From: an uncultured Eubacteriales bacterium | GTDB lineage: Bacteria > Bacillota > Clostridia > Christensenellales > CAG-917 | NCBI GenBank assembly: GCA_900545885.1 | Contig: URAF01000011.1 | Coordinates: 12,061 to 76,060 of the forward strand | DNA: 64,000 nt | Reading direction: 5' to 3' | In this document: piece after piece, positions 43,779 through 52,261 of the stretch | Layout: the number at the start of each line of letters is the position of its first letter | How positions within the stretch are numbered: position 1 is the first letter of the stretch | Notes under the pieces: generated by a model | What the model was told of the DNA's origin: nothing | Seen by the model: the letters and a program-made list of their open reading frames with translations, nothing else | Databases searched by the model: none | Made by a program: the position numbers and the translations under genes

Positions 43779-44220
43779 AACTACTCCTTAACGCTTTTGC
43801 GTATTGTTCGATTATTGTTGTTTCGGTTATCGTTTCGAATATCGTTGCCGATAGTTTTTCCTTTGTCGCCGCGTTTTTACAGTCGTCTCGACCAAGACTT
43901 GTACAAGCCTCGCACAAACAACTTGTTTGCACCTGAATTTGCTTTACACCGCTACTTCGACCTGTTCAAAAGCCAAAATACACGATTTGTGTTCCAATCT
44001 GGGCATTTTGCAATGCGAACAGAGGTTTTAAGACGGTTTTCAACGCAAGCGATTATCACTTGTAACATCGCAAATACACTTTTCGTGTTTTCGGCATTTT
44101 TTCCACCATTGATTTTAGAACACGTTTTGTGTATTGTTTTTCAGCGACCTTCTGTAAAGGCATTTTCAAAGAGGTTATCGGTCTTGCCGACATATTCCTT
44201 TACGACCGCACAGCTTTGAT
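43779..44220. other. 442-bp gap between yigZ and ilvE with small palindromes
   Basis: No credible gene in either strand. Two perfect palindromes sit 8 bp apart: CTTGTACAAG (43898-43907) and CAAACAA-C-TTGTTTG (43915-43929), some 120-150 bp before ilvE. They may be regulatory sites. No T-box signature was found. Confidence 0.4.
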
Positions 44221-44847
44221 TTAACGGCGTTTGAAGGCTTCGCCGTCACGCACTGCCGCAACCTTTCCGTTGGTCAGCGCGACTATATCGTTCATCGTCT
44301 TGTCTGCGAAATCCTCTTCAGCAAAGACTTCCGCAGAAACCCTGTCGCCGTATTCGGTGTGTCCGAATATCACGCCCGTTCTCCGCAATGCACTCTCCAA
44401 GACCGAATAGTCCGAATAGTCGCATTCGAACCTTATTCTCGCGCACATTGTGTATTCGGCAACGTCGGCTTTTTCCAAAACCTGTGCCACGCTGTCGGTA
44501 TAAGCTCCGACCAGACCGCCCGCACCGAGTTTTATTCCGCCGAAATATCTCGTCACCACAACTGCGGTTTTGACAAGCCCGCGTCGGCGCAGAACTTCGA
44601 GCATCGGTTGCCCTGCCGTTCCTCCCGGTTCACCGTCATCGGAAAATCTGGTTTCCGTTCCGCGTTCGTCGGCAATATAAGCATAACAGTTGTGCGTTGC
44701 GTCGGGATATCTGCGTTTTATGCTACGCACGAAATTCTCGGCGTCTTCGCCGTCACGCACCCCCGCAACGGTGGCAATGAATTTGGAACGCTTGATTTCT
44801 ATGAGATTTTCCGTCGTTCCGTCAACCGTCGTATACTTCCTACTCAA
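44221..44847 (-). CDS. YigZ/IMPACT-family protein
   Basis: 208 residues starting at TTG at 44847, eight bases inside the tyrS 3' end, with AAGGTG upstream. The UPF0029 signature DDGEPGGTAGQPML and VVTRYFGGIKLGAGGLVGAY are present, followed by the C-terminal DUF1949-type domain. Related to yeast Yih1/IMPACT; the bacterial role is unclear, perhaps in translation. Coupled to tyrS by overlap. Confidence 0.88.
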   Translation of the reverse strand: MSRKYTTVDGTTENLIEIKRSKFIATVAGVRDGEDAENFVRSIKRRYPDATHNCYAYIADERGTETRFSDDGEPGGTAGQPMLEVLRRRGLVKTAVVVTRYFGGIKLGAGGLVGAYTDSVAQVLEKADVAEYTMCARIRFECDYSDYSVLESALRRTGVIFGHTEYGDRVSAEVFAEEDFADKTMNDIVALTNGKVAAVRDGEAFKRR

Positions 44848-46054
44848 CGATCACCTTGAAGAAATTCTTTTTGCCCTTTTGCAGAACAAATCCGTTGGCA
44901 ATCTGACTGTCCGTAAGAGTTGCGGCTATATTTGTGACTTTTGCTCCGTCAACGCTTATGCCTCCGCCCTGTATAAGTCTTTTCGCTTCGCCTTTGGACG
45001 GAACTTTCATAACGGCAACGAGTATATCTGCAATCGCGGTCATTCCTTTCGGAATAACTGCGGAAGGCATATTGTCGCTGTCGCCCGAAAACGCTGCTTT
45101 GGCTTTTGCAAGCGCGTCATCCGCGTCTTGCTTGCCGTGTACCATAAGCGTAAGTTCGTATGCAAGGCGTTCTTTTGCGGCGTTCATGCGTTCGTCGTTG
45201 TAGCGCGTGAGTTCCGCGATTTCGTCAAGCGGCAGGAACGTGAGGAAACGGAAAACCTTTTCCACGTCGGCGTCGGGTATGTTTCTCCAATACTGGAAGA
45301 AATCGTAAGGTGACGTTTTGTTGCGGTCGAGCCACACGGCACCTTTTGCGGTTTTGCCCATTTTGATGCCTTCGGACGTAGTCAGAAGACCGAACGTGAT
45401 TGCGAACGCGTCTTTGCCTTCCTTACGGCGAATGAGGTCGGCACCCGCCAGAATGTTGGACCACTGGTCGTCGCCGCCGCATTGCAGCACACAACCGTAT
45501 TTGCGGTTGAGCACGAGGAAGTCGTAAGACTGCATCAGCATGTAGTTGAATTCAAGGAACGTAAGTCCTTTTTCCATACGCGCTTTGTAGCATTCCGCAG
45601 TCAGCATTTTGTTGACGGAGAAGCAAGCGCCTATTTCACGCAGGAAATCGATGTAGTTGAGATTGAGAAGCCAATCCGCGTTGTTCACGATGATGGCGGC
45701 ATTTTCGCCTTCAAAACGGATAAAACGTGCCATTTGTTCTTTGAAACAAGCCACGTTGTGTGCGATTGTTTCTTTTGTCATCATACTGCGCAAATCGGTA
45801 CGACCGGACGGGTCGCCAATCATCGCCGTGCCTCCGCCTATGAGGATAATCGGCTTGTGACCTGCGTCCTGCAAACGCTTTGCGACTATCATCTGCATAA
45901 AATGACCTACATGCAAGCTGTCCGCCGTAGGGTCAAAACCGATATAAAAGCATTGAGAACCGCTGTCAAGCAACTTTTTGAGTTCTTCTTCGTAAACGGT
46001 CTGTTTGACCAATCCGCGTTCTCTGAGTTCGTCGATGATGTTCATTTTGGACAT
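44840..46054 (-). CDS. tyrS: Tyrosyl-tRNA synthetase
   Basis: 404 residues from the ATG at 46054 (AGGTGA upstream). HIGH-like motif in FDPTADSLHVGHFMQM, KMSKS-like motif in GIKMGKTAKGAVW, and a C-terminal S4 RNA-binding domain (SKGEAKRLIQGGGISVDG). No T-box precedes it; the leader is short. Confidence 0.96.
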   Translation of the reverse strand: MSKMNIIDELRERGLVKQTVYEEELKKLLDSGSQCFYIGFDPTADSLHVGHFMQMIVAKRLQDAGHKPIILIGGGTAMIGDPSGRTDLRSMMTKETIAHNVACFKEQMARFIRFEGENAAIIVNNADWLLNLNYIDFLREIGACFSVNKMLTAECYKARMEKGLTFLEFNYMLMQSYDFLVLNRKYGCVLQCGGDDQWSNILAGADLIRRKEGKDAFAITFGLLTTSEGIKMGKTAKGAVWLDRNKTSPYDFFQYWRNIPDADVEKVFRFLTFLPLDEIAELTRYNDERMNAAKERLAYELTLMVHGKQDADDALAKAKAAFSGDSDNMPSAVIPKGMTAIADILVAVMKVPSKGEAKRLIQGGGISVDGAKVTNIAATLTDSQIANGFVLQKGKKNFFKVIVE

Positions 46055-46085
46055 ATAATCACCTATATTATTAAATCTTTTGAAA

Positions 46086-46114
46086 ATTATATCACCAAAA
46101 CCACATACAAGCAA
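46086..46114 (-). promoter_or_regulatory. Sigma-A promoter of tyrS-yigZ
   Basis: TTGCTT-N17-TATAAT on the minus strand, ~30 bp before the tyrS ATG. Confidence 0.6.
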
Positions 46115-46190
46115 CTTATATCGCCAAAATCGCGTTAAAAGTCGTACTATTTGCTTTTGTTTGCAAAGCGCAATTGCAAAAGCATTACCG

Positions 46191-46219
46191 TTGACTTGCG
46201 AGCGCGTTTAATTTATTAT
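46191..46219 (+). promoter_or_regulatory. Sigma-A promoter of the lipoprotein gene
   Basis: TTGACT-N17-TATTAT, followed by AGGGAGG (46247-46253) and the ATG at 46257. Confidence 0.7.
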
Positions 46220-46256
46220 AGATAAAGATAAAAGTTTTTATCGCCAGGGAGGAAAC

Positions 46257-46877
46257 ATGAAAAGAATATTTGCACTTCTGCTGGCATTGTGCCTTAGCAT
46301 ATCTGTTTTTGCAGTAGCTCTCACGGCCTGCAACAACAACGACGCGCCGGGCGGTACCAACAATTCGGGAAACACGTCCGAAAACGGCGACAACGTCTTT
46401 ACGCAAGGTATCACATACGACAGATTCTACGAAATTGTTTCGTCAGCCGACAACATAACGGCAACAAGAAACAAAGTCGACTATGCCAACACCGCAGGCA
46501 TTACGGTTGCTTATCAGTACGAAAACACGGCGGCATATTTGGACGGTGACAACGTTCATCATTATCTCGAATACTATTATGCGCTCGAAAAAGACCGGAA
46601 GTTGAAGCATATGGAATACATTTTCGTCGAAGACGACTGCACGTATACGATAAGCGGACTTAATTACGACGAAGTCTTCAACGCCGACTATTCTCAGACT
46701 CTGTACGACTATATCAACGGCACACCCAAAATTGGGAACACAGTTATTGCCGATGATTGCGGAATGAACATCGGACAACCGACCGTCGAATTCGACGCAA
46801 CAATTCTCAACGTAACTTATTCGGCTGACGACGGCAACGGAAAATCCGTTTTGACGAGCATTAAAAATACGGCGTAG
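46257..46877 (+). CDS. Lipoprotein of unknown function, probable 3' frameshift
   Basis: 206 residues in the intact frame. The signal peptide (MKRIFALLLALCLSISVFA) ends in the lipobox ALTAC, giving a lipidated Cys ~25. A Gly/Asn/Ser-rich linker and a beta-rich domain follow. The frame stops at 46875-46877, but the next frame continues with a protein-like sequence, GTTKVDIPDELYAYTKVG, and ends at a TGA at 46946-46948. One missing A in the A5 run at 46863-46867 would join them. Close in style to surface lipoproteins of gut Clostridia; function unknown. Confidence 0.75.
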   Translation: MKRIFALLLALCLSISVFAVALTACNNNDAPGGTNNSGNTSENGDNVFTQGITYDRFYEIVSSADNITATRNKVDYANTAGITVAYQYENTAAYLDGDNVHHYLEYYYALEKDRKLKHMEYIFVEDDCTYTISGLNYDEVFNADYSQTLYDYINGTPKIGNTVIADDCGMNIGQPTVEFDATILNVTYSADDGNGKSVLTSIKNTA

Positions 46878-46978
46878 GAACAACGAAAGTTGATATTCCC
46901 GACGAACTGTATGCTTACACAAAGGTCGGCACCGCAGTTGAAGTATGAAGTATTGATTTCTGAAACATTCCCAAAACA

Positions 46979-47003
46979 AAAGCCACCGAACGGTGGCTTT
47001 TTG
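46979..47003. terminator. Terminator between lipoprotein gene and GGGtGRT repeats
   Basis: AAAGCCACCG-AA-CGGTGGCTTT with T-run on the plus strand and T-rich sequence on the minus strand too. Confidence 0.8.
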
Positions 47004-47038
47004 CTTGCAAATTGTTTTTGTTCTACTAGAGCTATTAA

Positions 47039-47086
47039 TTACTTAGCAAGTGCTTCTTGCACGGCAACCGCGCATGCAACGGACTG
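47039..47086 (-). pseudogene. 3'-end remnant of a GGGtGRT gene, distal copy
   Basis: Only the last 15 codons plus TAA remain (QSVACAVAVQEALAK), with no start or upstream body. Followed by the intergenic spacer and preceded by a terminator stem. Confidence 0.7.
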
Positions 47087-47154
47087 CGAACCAAAAGGCA
47101 CGCTGTTCGCGTGCCTTGATGTTCGGTGTAAATCTTACCGATGTAGTATTTTGA

Positions 47155-47202
47155 TTACTTTGCAAGCGCTTCCTGCACGGCAACCGCGCACGCAACGGAC
47201 TG
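47155..47202 (-). pseudogene. 3'-end remnant of a GGGtGRT gene, proximal copy
   Basis: Same 15 codons as the distal copy with four synonymous differences. The DNA upstream of the remnant is the terminator stem, not coding sequence. Confidence 0.7.
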
Positions 47203-47210
47203 CGAACCAA

Positions 47211-47233
47211 AAGGCACGCTGTTCGCGTGCCTT
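47211..47233 (-). terminator. Terminator stem after the intact GGGtGRT gene
   Basis: On the minus strand AAGGCACGC-GAACA-GCGTGCCTT then TT, ~40 bp past the stop. The same stem recurs at 47095-47117 in the repeat. Confidence 0.55.
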
Positions 47234-47271
47234 GATGTTCGGTGTTTTATCTTTCTGATGTAATATTTATA

Positions 47272-48276
47272 TTACTTAGCAAGCGCTTCTTGCACTGCAA
47301 CCGCGCATGCAACGGACGCACCGACCATGGGGTTGTTGCCCATACCGATGAGGCCCATCATTTCGACGTGTGCGGGAACGGAAGACGAACCTGCAAACTG
47401 TGCGTCGGAGTGCATTCTGCCCATCGTATCGGTCATGCCGTAAGACGCGGGACCTGCTGCCATGTTGTCGGGGTGAAGGGTTCTGCCCGTGCCGCCACCG
47501 CTTGCGACGGAGAAGTATTTCTTGCCGTGTTCGACTGCCCATTTCTTGTAGGTGCCTGCAACGGGGTGCTGGAAACGGGTGGGGTTCGTGGAGTTGCCCG
47601 TGATGGAAACGTCAACGTCTTCAAGACGCATAATCGCAACGCCTTCTGTGACGTCGTCCGCACCGTAAACGCGGACTGCTGCGCGTTCGCCGTCGGAATA
47701 TGCGGTTTCTTTGACTATGCTGACTTCGCCGGTGTAATAATCCATTTTGGTCTGAACGTAAGTGAAACCGTTGATACGGCTGATGATGTATGCCGCGTCT
47801 TTTCCGAGACCGTTGAGGATAACTTTAAGGGGCTGTTTGCGAACTTTGTTTGCAGTTCTTGCAATGCCGATTGCGCCTTCTGCCGCCGCGAAAGATTCGT
47901 GACCTGCGAGGAATGCGAAGCATTTGGTTTCTTCTCTTAGAAGCATTGCGGCGAGGTTGCCGTGTCCGAGACCGACTGCGCGCTGTTCTGCAACGGAACC
48001 GGGAATGCAGAAGCTTTGCAGACCGATACCGATTGCTTCGGCGGCGTCTGCTGCGTTCTTGCAGCCTTTCTTGAGTGCGATTGCGCAACCGACGGTGTAT
48101 GCCCAGACTGCGTTTTCAAACGCGATGGGCTGAACGCATTTGACTATGGCTTCGACGTCGATACCTTTTTCGTCGCAGACTGCTTTTGCTTCTTCCAGAG
48201 AGGCAATACCGTATTCGGCAAGAGCCTTGTTGATTTTGTCAATTCTTCTTTCGTAACCTTCAAATCTGATGCTCAT
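47272..48276 (-). CDS. GGGtGRT protein
   Basis: 334 residues with AGGAGG before the ATG. It bears the name-giving motif SGGGTGRTLHPDNMAAGP near residue 265, and SFCIPGSVAEQRAVGLGHGN in the middle. It belongs to the GGGtGRT family, found in anaerobes beside a NifU-like scaffold gene, as here. Its biochemical role is unknown; a part in Fe-S or metal assembly is inferred from that pairing. Its last codons are duplicated downstream. Confidence 0.85.
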   Translation of the reverse strand: MSIRFEGYERRIDKINKALAEYGIASLEEAKAVCDEKGIDVEAIVKCVQPIAFENAVWAYTVGCAIALKKGCKNAADAAEAIGIGLQSFCIPGSVAEQRAVGLGHGNLAAMLLREETKCFAFLAGHESFAAAEGAIGIARTANKVRKQPLKVILNGLGKDAAYIISRINGFTYVQTKMDYYTGEVSIVKETAYSDGERAAVRVYGADDVTEGVAIMRLEDVDVSITGNSTNPTRFQHPVAGTYKKWAVEHGKKYFSVASGGGTGRTLHPDNMAAGPASYGMTDTMGRMHSDAQFAGSSSVPAHVEMMGLIGMGNNPMVGASVACAVAVQEALAK

Positions 48277-48285
48277 ATCTGCCTC

Positions 48286-48978
48286 CTATTCGTTGCGGGG
48301 GTCAATATATTTGACCGCGTTTGCGTATCTGCCATAAGTACCCGTGCTCTTCTTGAGGGCTTCTGCGGGGTCGACGCCTTTCTTTATCATGTCCATCATG
48401 ACGCCCATCTTGACGAATTCGTAACCGATGATTTCGTTGTTTTCGTCAAGGGCGATTTTGGTGACGTAACCTTCTGCCATTTCGAGGTATCTGGGACCTT
48501 TTTTGAGAGTGGAATACATCGTGCCGACCTGGCTTCTGAGACCTTTACCGAGGTCTTCGAGGCCTGCGCCGATGGGAAGACCGTCCTCGGAGAAAGCGGA
48601 CTGCGTTCTGCCGTAGACGATTTGGAGGAACAACTCACGCATAGCGGTGTTGATAGCGTCGCAGACAAGGTCGGTGTTGAGAGCTTCGAGAATGGTTTTG
48701 CCGGGAAGAATTTCGGCAGCCATAGCGGCGGAGTGAGTCATACCCGAGCAACCGAGAGTTTCGACGAGAGCCTCCTGAATGACGCCGTCTTTGACGTTGA
48801 GCGTAAGTTTGCAGGCACCCTGCTGAGGTGCGCACCAGCCGACGCCGTGGGTCAGACCGCAGATGTCCTTGATTTCCTTCGCCTGAACCCATTTGCCTTC
48901 TTCGGGAATGGGAGCGGGTCCGTGGTTGGGACCTTTGGCGACAGGACACATAGTTTCAACTTCGTGAGAATATTGCAT
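48286..48978 (-). CDS. NifU/IscU-like iron-sulfur scaffold of the GGGtGRT pair
   Basis: 230 residues with AGGAGG before the ATG. Conserved cysteines lie in VETMCPVAKGP, KDICGLTHGVGWCAPQQGAC and LGCSGMTHSAAMAAE, typical of scaffold proteins linked to GGGtGRT genes. It probably holds an Fe-S cluster. First gene of a two-gene operon, nine bases before GGGtGRT. The promoter region has a palindrome, so transcription is probably controlled, perhaps by iron or cluster status. Confidence 0.85.
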   Translation of the reverse strand: MQYSHEVETMCPVAKGPNHGPAPIPEEGKWVQAKEIKDICGLTHGVGWCAPQQGACKLTLNVKDGVIQEALVETLGCSGMTHSAAMAAEILPGKTILEALNTDLVCDAINTAMRELFLQIVYGRTQSAFSEDGLPIGAGLEDLGKGLRSQVGTMYSTLKKGPRYLEMAEGYVTKIALDENNEIIGYEFVKMGVMMDMIKKGVDPAEALKKSTGTYGRYANAVKYIDPRNE

Positions 48979-49002
48979 ATATGCCTCCTAAGAGATAAAT
49001 TT

Positions 49003-49017
49003 ATAACCTTAGGTTAT
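49003..49017. promoter_or_regulatory. Operator-like palindrome at the scaffold/GGGtGRT promoter
   Basis: ATAACCT-T-AGGTTAT, a perfect 7+1+7 inverted repeat that overlaps the -10 box and predicted start of transcription; the classic place for a repressor site. Confidence 0.65.
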
Positions 49018-49044
49018 TGTAACCCAAAACGGATTTATACGCAA
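49016..49044 (-). promoter_or_regulatory. Sigma-A promoter of the scaffold/GGGtGRT operon
   Basis: TTGCGT-N17-TACAAT on the minus strand, upstream of AGGAGG and the ATG at 48978. Confidence 0.55.
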
Positions 49045-49090
49045 GCGAAAAAAAGTAAAATCCGCCTCCGCATATGCCTTTTGTTTGAAA

Positions 49091-49120
49091 ATAAAACTGC
49101 CGCGTTAAAAGCGCGGCAGT
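49091..49120 (-). terminator. Terminator after the DUF1508-like membrane protein gene
   Basis: On the minus strand ACTGCCGCG/CGCGGCAGT followed by TTTATTTT. Confidence 0.75.
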
Positions 49121-49150
49121 AAGATGACATGATTGAGGTCGGATTCAGTT

Positions 49151-50026
49151 TTACGCACGGACGATGTCGGTCTGTGCAAAGTATTTGAGCTCCTTGATAC
49201 TGTCTTCGGCAGCAACGCGAACGTCTTTCTTGGGTCCGATGTAGGTGTTGATGTTGCGGACGAGTTTGTAGTGATAGTCACCCGCCTCGCCTTCGACGGA
49301 GAACGCACCTGCAAGAACGTGTTTCTTAAAACGCTTGACTGCGTCAAGGCAGTACTGTTTGGTGAGATAGTTTTCGCTTGCGTAAAGCAGTTCGCCTTTG
49401 TTGGAGTAAAGCGTGAAATAATATTCCTCGCCGTCTTTGCCGACAACATACTGTCCGTAAATTCCCGCGGGGTCGAACCCTGCTTTCTTTTCGAGTTCGG
49501 GACGAACGGCTTTGGGTTTGGACGTAATGGGTGCGGACGGGGGCATTACGCGTTTGACGATGGGAGGAGGAGGCTCGGGCAAGTACATTTTCTGAACGTA
49601 CACGGGAGCGTTGCCCTCAAAATAGCACGCTTCGAGCGGGTCATAGTAATAGCCTTTGTATTCGCCGTCGTAGTTGGACCAGTCGCCCTGACGTTCGTCA
49701 ATGGGACGGGTGTTTGCCGCGATGGGGTTCTCTTCCGAAAGAACGAACTTGGTTGCGTCCGAATAGACTTCGGGTTGCGGTTCGGCATTGTCGTCTTCAC
49801 GAGGCATGGAACGCGCTACTCTGCGGATAATGGTACGTCCGCCCTGCGCATTCTGCGAGGGTTGTGCGACGGGTGCCGCAACAGGTTCGGCAACGGTTTC
49901 GTTATCCTTGTGTTTTCTTGCGAAAACCGCACTGACGATGAGCATGACGACGGCGACCAAAGCGACGACGGCAAGCGCAATATAAACAATCAGTTCGACT
50001 GTGGAAAGATTTGCAAAAACTCCCAT
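49151..50026 (-). CDS. Membrane-anchored protein with YegP/DUF1508-like C-terminal domain
   Basis: 291 residues from the ATG at 50026 (GAGGGAG six bases upstream). One N-terminal transmembrane helix (about 10-35) precedes a long Pro/Glu-rich linker (about 45-185), including PEPPPPIVKRVMPPSAP. The C-terminal region (about 195-285) resembles two DUF1508 units: YYFTLYSNKGELLYASENYL then a second YHYKLVRN unit. DUF1508 proteins are small beta-rich proteins of unclear function. Probably faces the cytoplasm or cell wall; undetermined. Confidence 0.7.
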   Translation of the reverse strand: MGVFANLSTVELIVYIALAVVALVAVVMLIVSAVFARKHKDNETVAEPVAAPVAQPSQNAQGGRTIIRRVARSMPREDDNAEPQPEVYSDATKFVLSEENPIAANTRPIDERQGDWSNYDGEYKGYYYDPLEACYFEGNAPVYVQKMYLPEPPPPIVKRVMPPSAPITSKPKAVRPELEKKAGFDPAGIYGQYVVGKDGEEYYFTLYSNKGELLYASENYLTKQYCLDAVKRFKKHVLAGAFSVEGEAGDYHYKLVRNINTYIGPKKDVRVAAEDSIKELKYFAQTDIVRA

Positions 50027-50205
50027 TTTCACTCCCTCACTCAAAAATCATATTTCAAGTTATAATCATTTTAGCACACGCGTGACGATATAGCAATCTT
50101 TTTTTTGACGCACAACGAATTTCAATATGACATGCCGCTCTGCGTCGGCAACGCCCGAAACGAATAGCTTGCAATTACGGTTTGCATTTCCCACTTTCGG
50201 GCAAG

Positions 50206-51906
50206 CTAGGAAAAAAGCGCGGCAAGCGTTCCGACAATCAGTCCTGCGGTGATTGTACAAAGAACGGCAATCGCTCTTTCGTGACGTTTAAGGAAGACAA
50301 ACCGCGAAACGAGTATCAGGCAAAGCACGTAGCAAACAAGCCCCGCAACGCTCACCGACATAGGTACGGAAGCAAAGGAAACCGAGCCTATTGCGGAGCT
50401 GAAAGCCTTGAACGGAAGGAACAGCCAATCGAATATTCCGACCAGTCCGTGCAAAGTGGTAATCAGCGCAAAAGGCGTGATTATCAGCAAAATCGTATAG
50501 ATTAACATCATATACGGCAAAATCAGCACATTTGACAGAATGAACAAAGTCTGCACTTCCCCGAAGAAATAAGCGGCAAAAGGAATGGTCGCAAGGTTGG
50601 CGGCAATGGCAACCGCGGACGCTTCGGAAATCCTTATCAACAAACGGCGCAACGGTTTTTCCTTGACCGTAACGTAAGCGCGTTTTTCGCGGTCGAATAC
50701 GCTGTAACTCACCGCCCTGTCCGACATATACACCGCGCGCATACCGCCTTGCAGCACCGAACCGCAGTCGACGGGAACGGTCTGTCTTGTCTTTTCGGAC
50801 AATATCGAAGGGGCTATACGGTTGGTGGCTTTCATAAAGAGCGAAGTTATCGGGTCTGCGAAAGTCACTATTCCGAATACTGCGAAAACCGAGAGAAGAA
50901 ATCCCGCGTGCATAACCGCGAACGGGTTGAACAGCATTATTAGAAATGCGGCAAGACAAAGCGAAGACATGACGTCGCGTTTGAAACCGCAGACGGAACC
51001 GAAGTTGAAAACCGCAGTCATTACGAACGCTCGTATTGCCGACGGAGTAAAAGAACACAGCGCAACGTAGAAAAACGTAAGAACTAGAACGACGGCAAAG
51101 GATATTTTGCGGTTTAGCCGCAGTTTGTTGAGCAACCAGAAAACCGCCGTCGCAAGCGCCGTTACGTGCAGACCGCTCACCGCAAGCACGTGAGCCATAC
51201 CCGCCGCTTTTACGTCACCGTACAAAACGTCATCCATCGCGCCTTTGTCACCGAGTATCAATGCAACCGCGATTGTCGCCGTGTCGTAATCGGTGTTGCG
51301 GAAAAACATCTCTTTGATTGCAAGTTGCAGATTGAGAGGAAAAGACGGTTCGCCGTCCGCGACGAACTCCGCGTCCGTTGCGTATATTTCGAAAACGTCG
51401 CCGCCGAATACGTGATAGGCAAAGTAACTGTCAAAGGCTTCGTGAGCATTCGACGTCAGCCTGCCCGAAAGTCTGATGACGTCGCCCGCACCGAAAGCGG
51501 GAGCACCCGAAAGGTAAAAGCGCACTTCTGCTTTTCCGTCAAGGCGTTGTCCGTCTATATAAACGTCTTCGACCGTAAAAGTTGCAATTTTGTCTTCGAC
51601 GATTATTTCGCTTCCGACCGTGGCGGTCATTTCTCCGCTGTAATCGGGAACAAGTTTTGCGTCGTACAAATCCGCCGCGGCGCACATTGCCACAAATCCC
51701 GCAAGCGCGGAAAACACAAGGTAGGAAAATTTGCGCGAAGACGGCAAAACGGCGGTTATTACCGCCGCCGCCAACATTATAAAGAAAGGTATAAGTCTGA
51801 AAAGGTGATTGACGGAATAAAGGGCTTCGGACAACAATATTCCTACAAGAAGAAAGAAAACGGCAAAGCAAACGGGTCTGTTGTTGAATAAACGCCGTTT
51901 GCTCAT
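50206..51906 (-). CDS. comEC: ComEC/Rec2-family competence protein, short form
   Basis: 566 residues. N-terminal membrane helices and an OB-fold DUF4131-type domain are followed by the Competence domain with its signature AAGMAHVLAVSGLHVTALA and about eight transmembrane helices. The protein stops after the last helix and lacks the C-terminal metallo-beta-lactamase nuclease domain of ComEC from Bacillus (~776 residues). It may form a DNA channel with a nuclease encoded elsewhere, or be non-functional for uptake. No other com genes are here. Confidence 0.85.
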   Translation of the reverse strand: MSKRRLFNNRPVCFAVFFLLVGILLSEALYSVNHLFRLIPFFIMLAAAVITAVLPSSRKFSYLVFSALAGFVAMCAAADLYDAKLVPDYSGEMTATVGSEIIVEDKIATFTVEDVYIDGQRLDGKAEVRFYLSGAPAFGAGDVIRLSGRLTSNAHEAFDSYFAYHVFGGDVFEIYATDAEFVADGEPSFPLNLQLAIKEMFFRNTDYDTATIAVALILGDKGAMDDVLYGDVKAAGMAHVLAVSGLHVTALATAVFWLLNKLRLNRKISFAVVLVLTFFYVALCSFTPSAIRAFVMTAVFNFGSVCGFKRDVMSSLCLAAFLIMLFNPFAVMHAGFLLSVFAVFGIVTFADPITSLFMKATNRIAPSILSEKTRQTVPVDCGSVLQGGMRAVYMSDRAVSYSVFDREKRAYVTVKEKPLRRLLIRISEASAVAIAANLATIPFAAYFFGEVQTLFILSNVLILPYMMLIYTILLIITPFALITTLHGLVGIFDWLFLPFKAFSSAIGSVSFASVPMSVSVAGLVCYVLCLILVSRFVFLKRHERAIAVLCTITAGLIVGTLAALFS

Positions 51907-51910
51907 GGTC

Positions 51911-52261
51911 TTACATAAGGGGCGCAGGCACGCCCGTAACTATGATGTCCGCGCCTAAACCGAGCGTGTTTTTCTCCGCGACGTCGCCGATTTTGCAGTC
52001 GTCGGGAACGACTATTTCGCGCATACGTTCGAGCACGTCGAAAATCCTGTCTTTCGGAACGGGAACGGACGTCTTGACCGACACCACTCTGCCGTCCTCG
52101 CGTTTTATAAGCGTCGTGACGGTACGCACGGGGCGCACGTATTCCGAAACGCCGTAATCCAGACCGCGTTTGCAGGTGTAACCTTTCACCGTGATTTTGC
52201 CGTCCTTTTCGGTGATTTCCAAAGGACAACCCATAGGACAGTTAATGCATATCGTTTTCAT
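51911..52261 (-). CDS. DUF1667 iron-sulfur-like protein
   Basis: 116 residues. An N-terminal CINCPMGCPLEI motif and a third Cys in YTCKRG suggest an Fe-S or zinc site. DUF1667 genes regularly follow a GlpA-like and an FAD oxidoreductase gene in Firmicutes, as here, and the product is taken as a third subunit. ATGA overlap with the upstream FAD gene. Confidence 0.85.
   Translation of the reverse strand: MKTICINCPMGCPLEITEKDGKITVKGYTCKRGLDYGVSEYVRPVRTVTTLIKREDGRVVSVKTSVPVPKDRIFDVLERMREIVVPDDCKIGDVAEKNTLGLGADIIVTGVPAPLM

Larger units (their letters stand above)
47038..47317 (-). repeat. 116-bp tandem repeat carrying copies of a gene 3' end and its terminator
   Basis: 92-base blocks at 47038-47129 and 47154-47245 differ at only four positions; the period is 116. 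A third partial copy (from 47271) is the real 3' end of the GGGtGRT gene. On the minus strand both extra copies still encode QSVACAVAVQEALAK then TAA, and all differences between them are synonymous. Each copy also has the stem AAGGCACGC/GCGTGCCTT (47095-47117, 47211-47233), probably the gene's terminator. Confidence 0.9.

Noticed and set aside
42162..44219. Plus-strand frame of 685 codons across recX and ilvE
   Set aside because: Antisense to two recognised genes; no family features.
43779..44220. T-box or attenuator before ilvE
   Set aside because: No T-box core sequence and no terminator/antiterminator pair were found.
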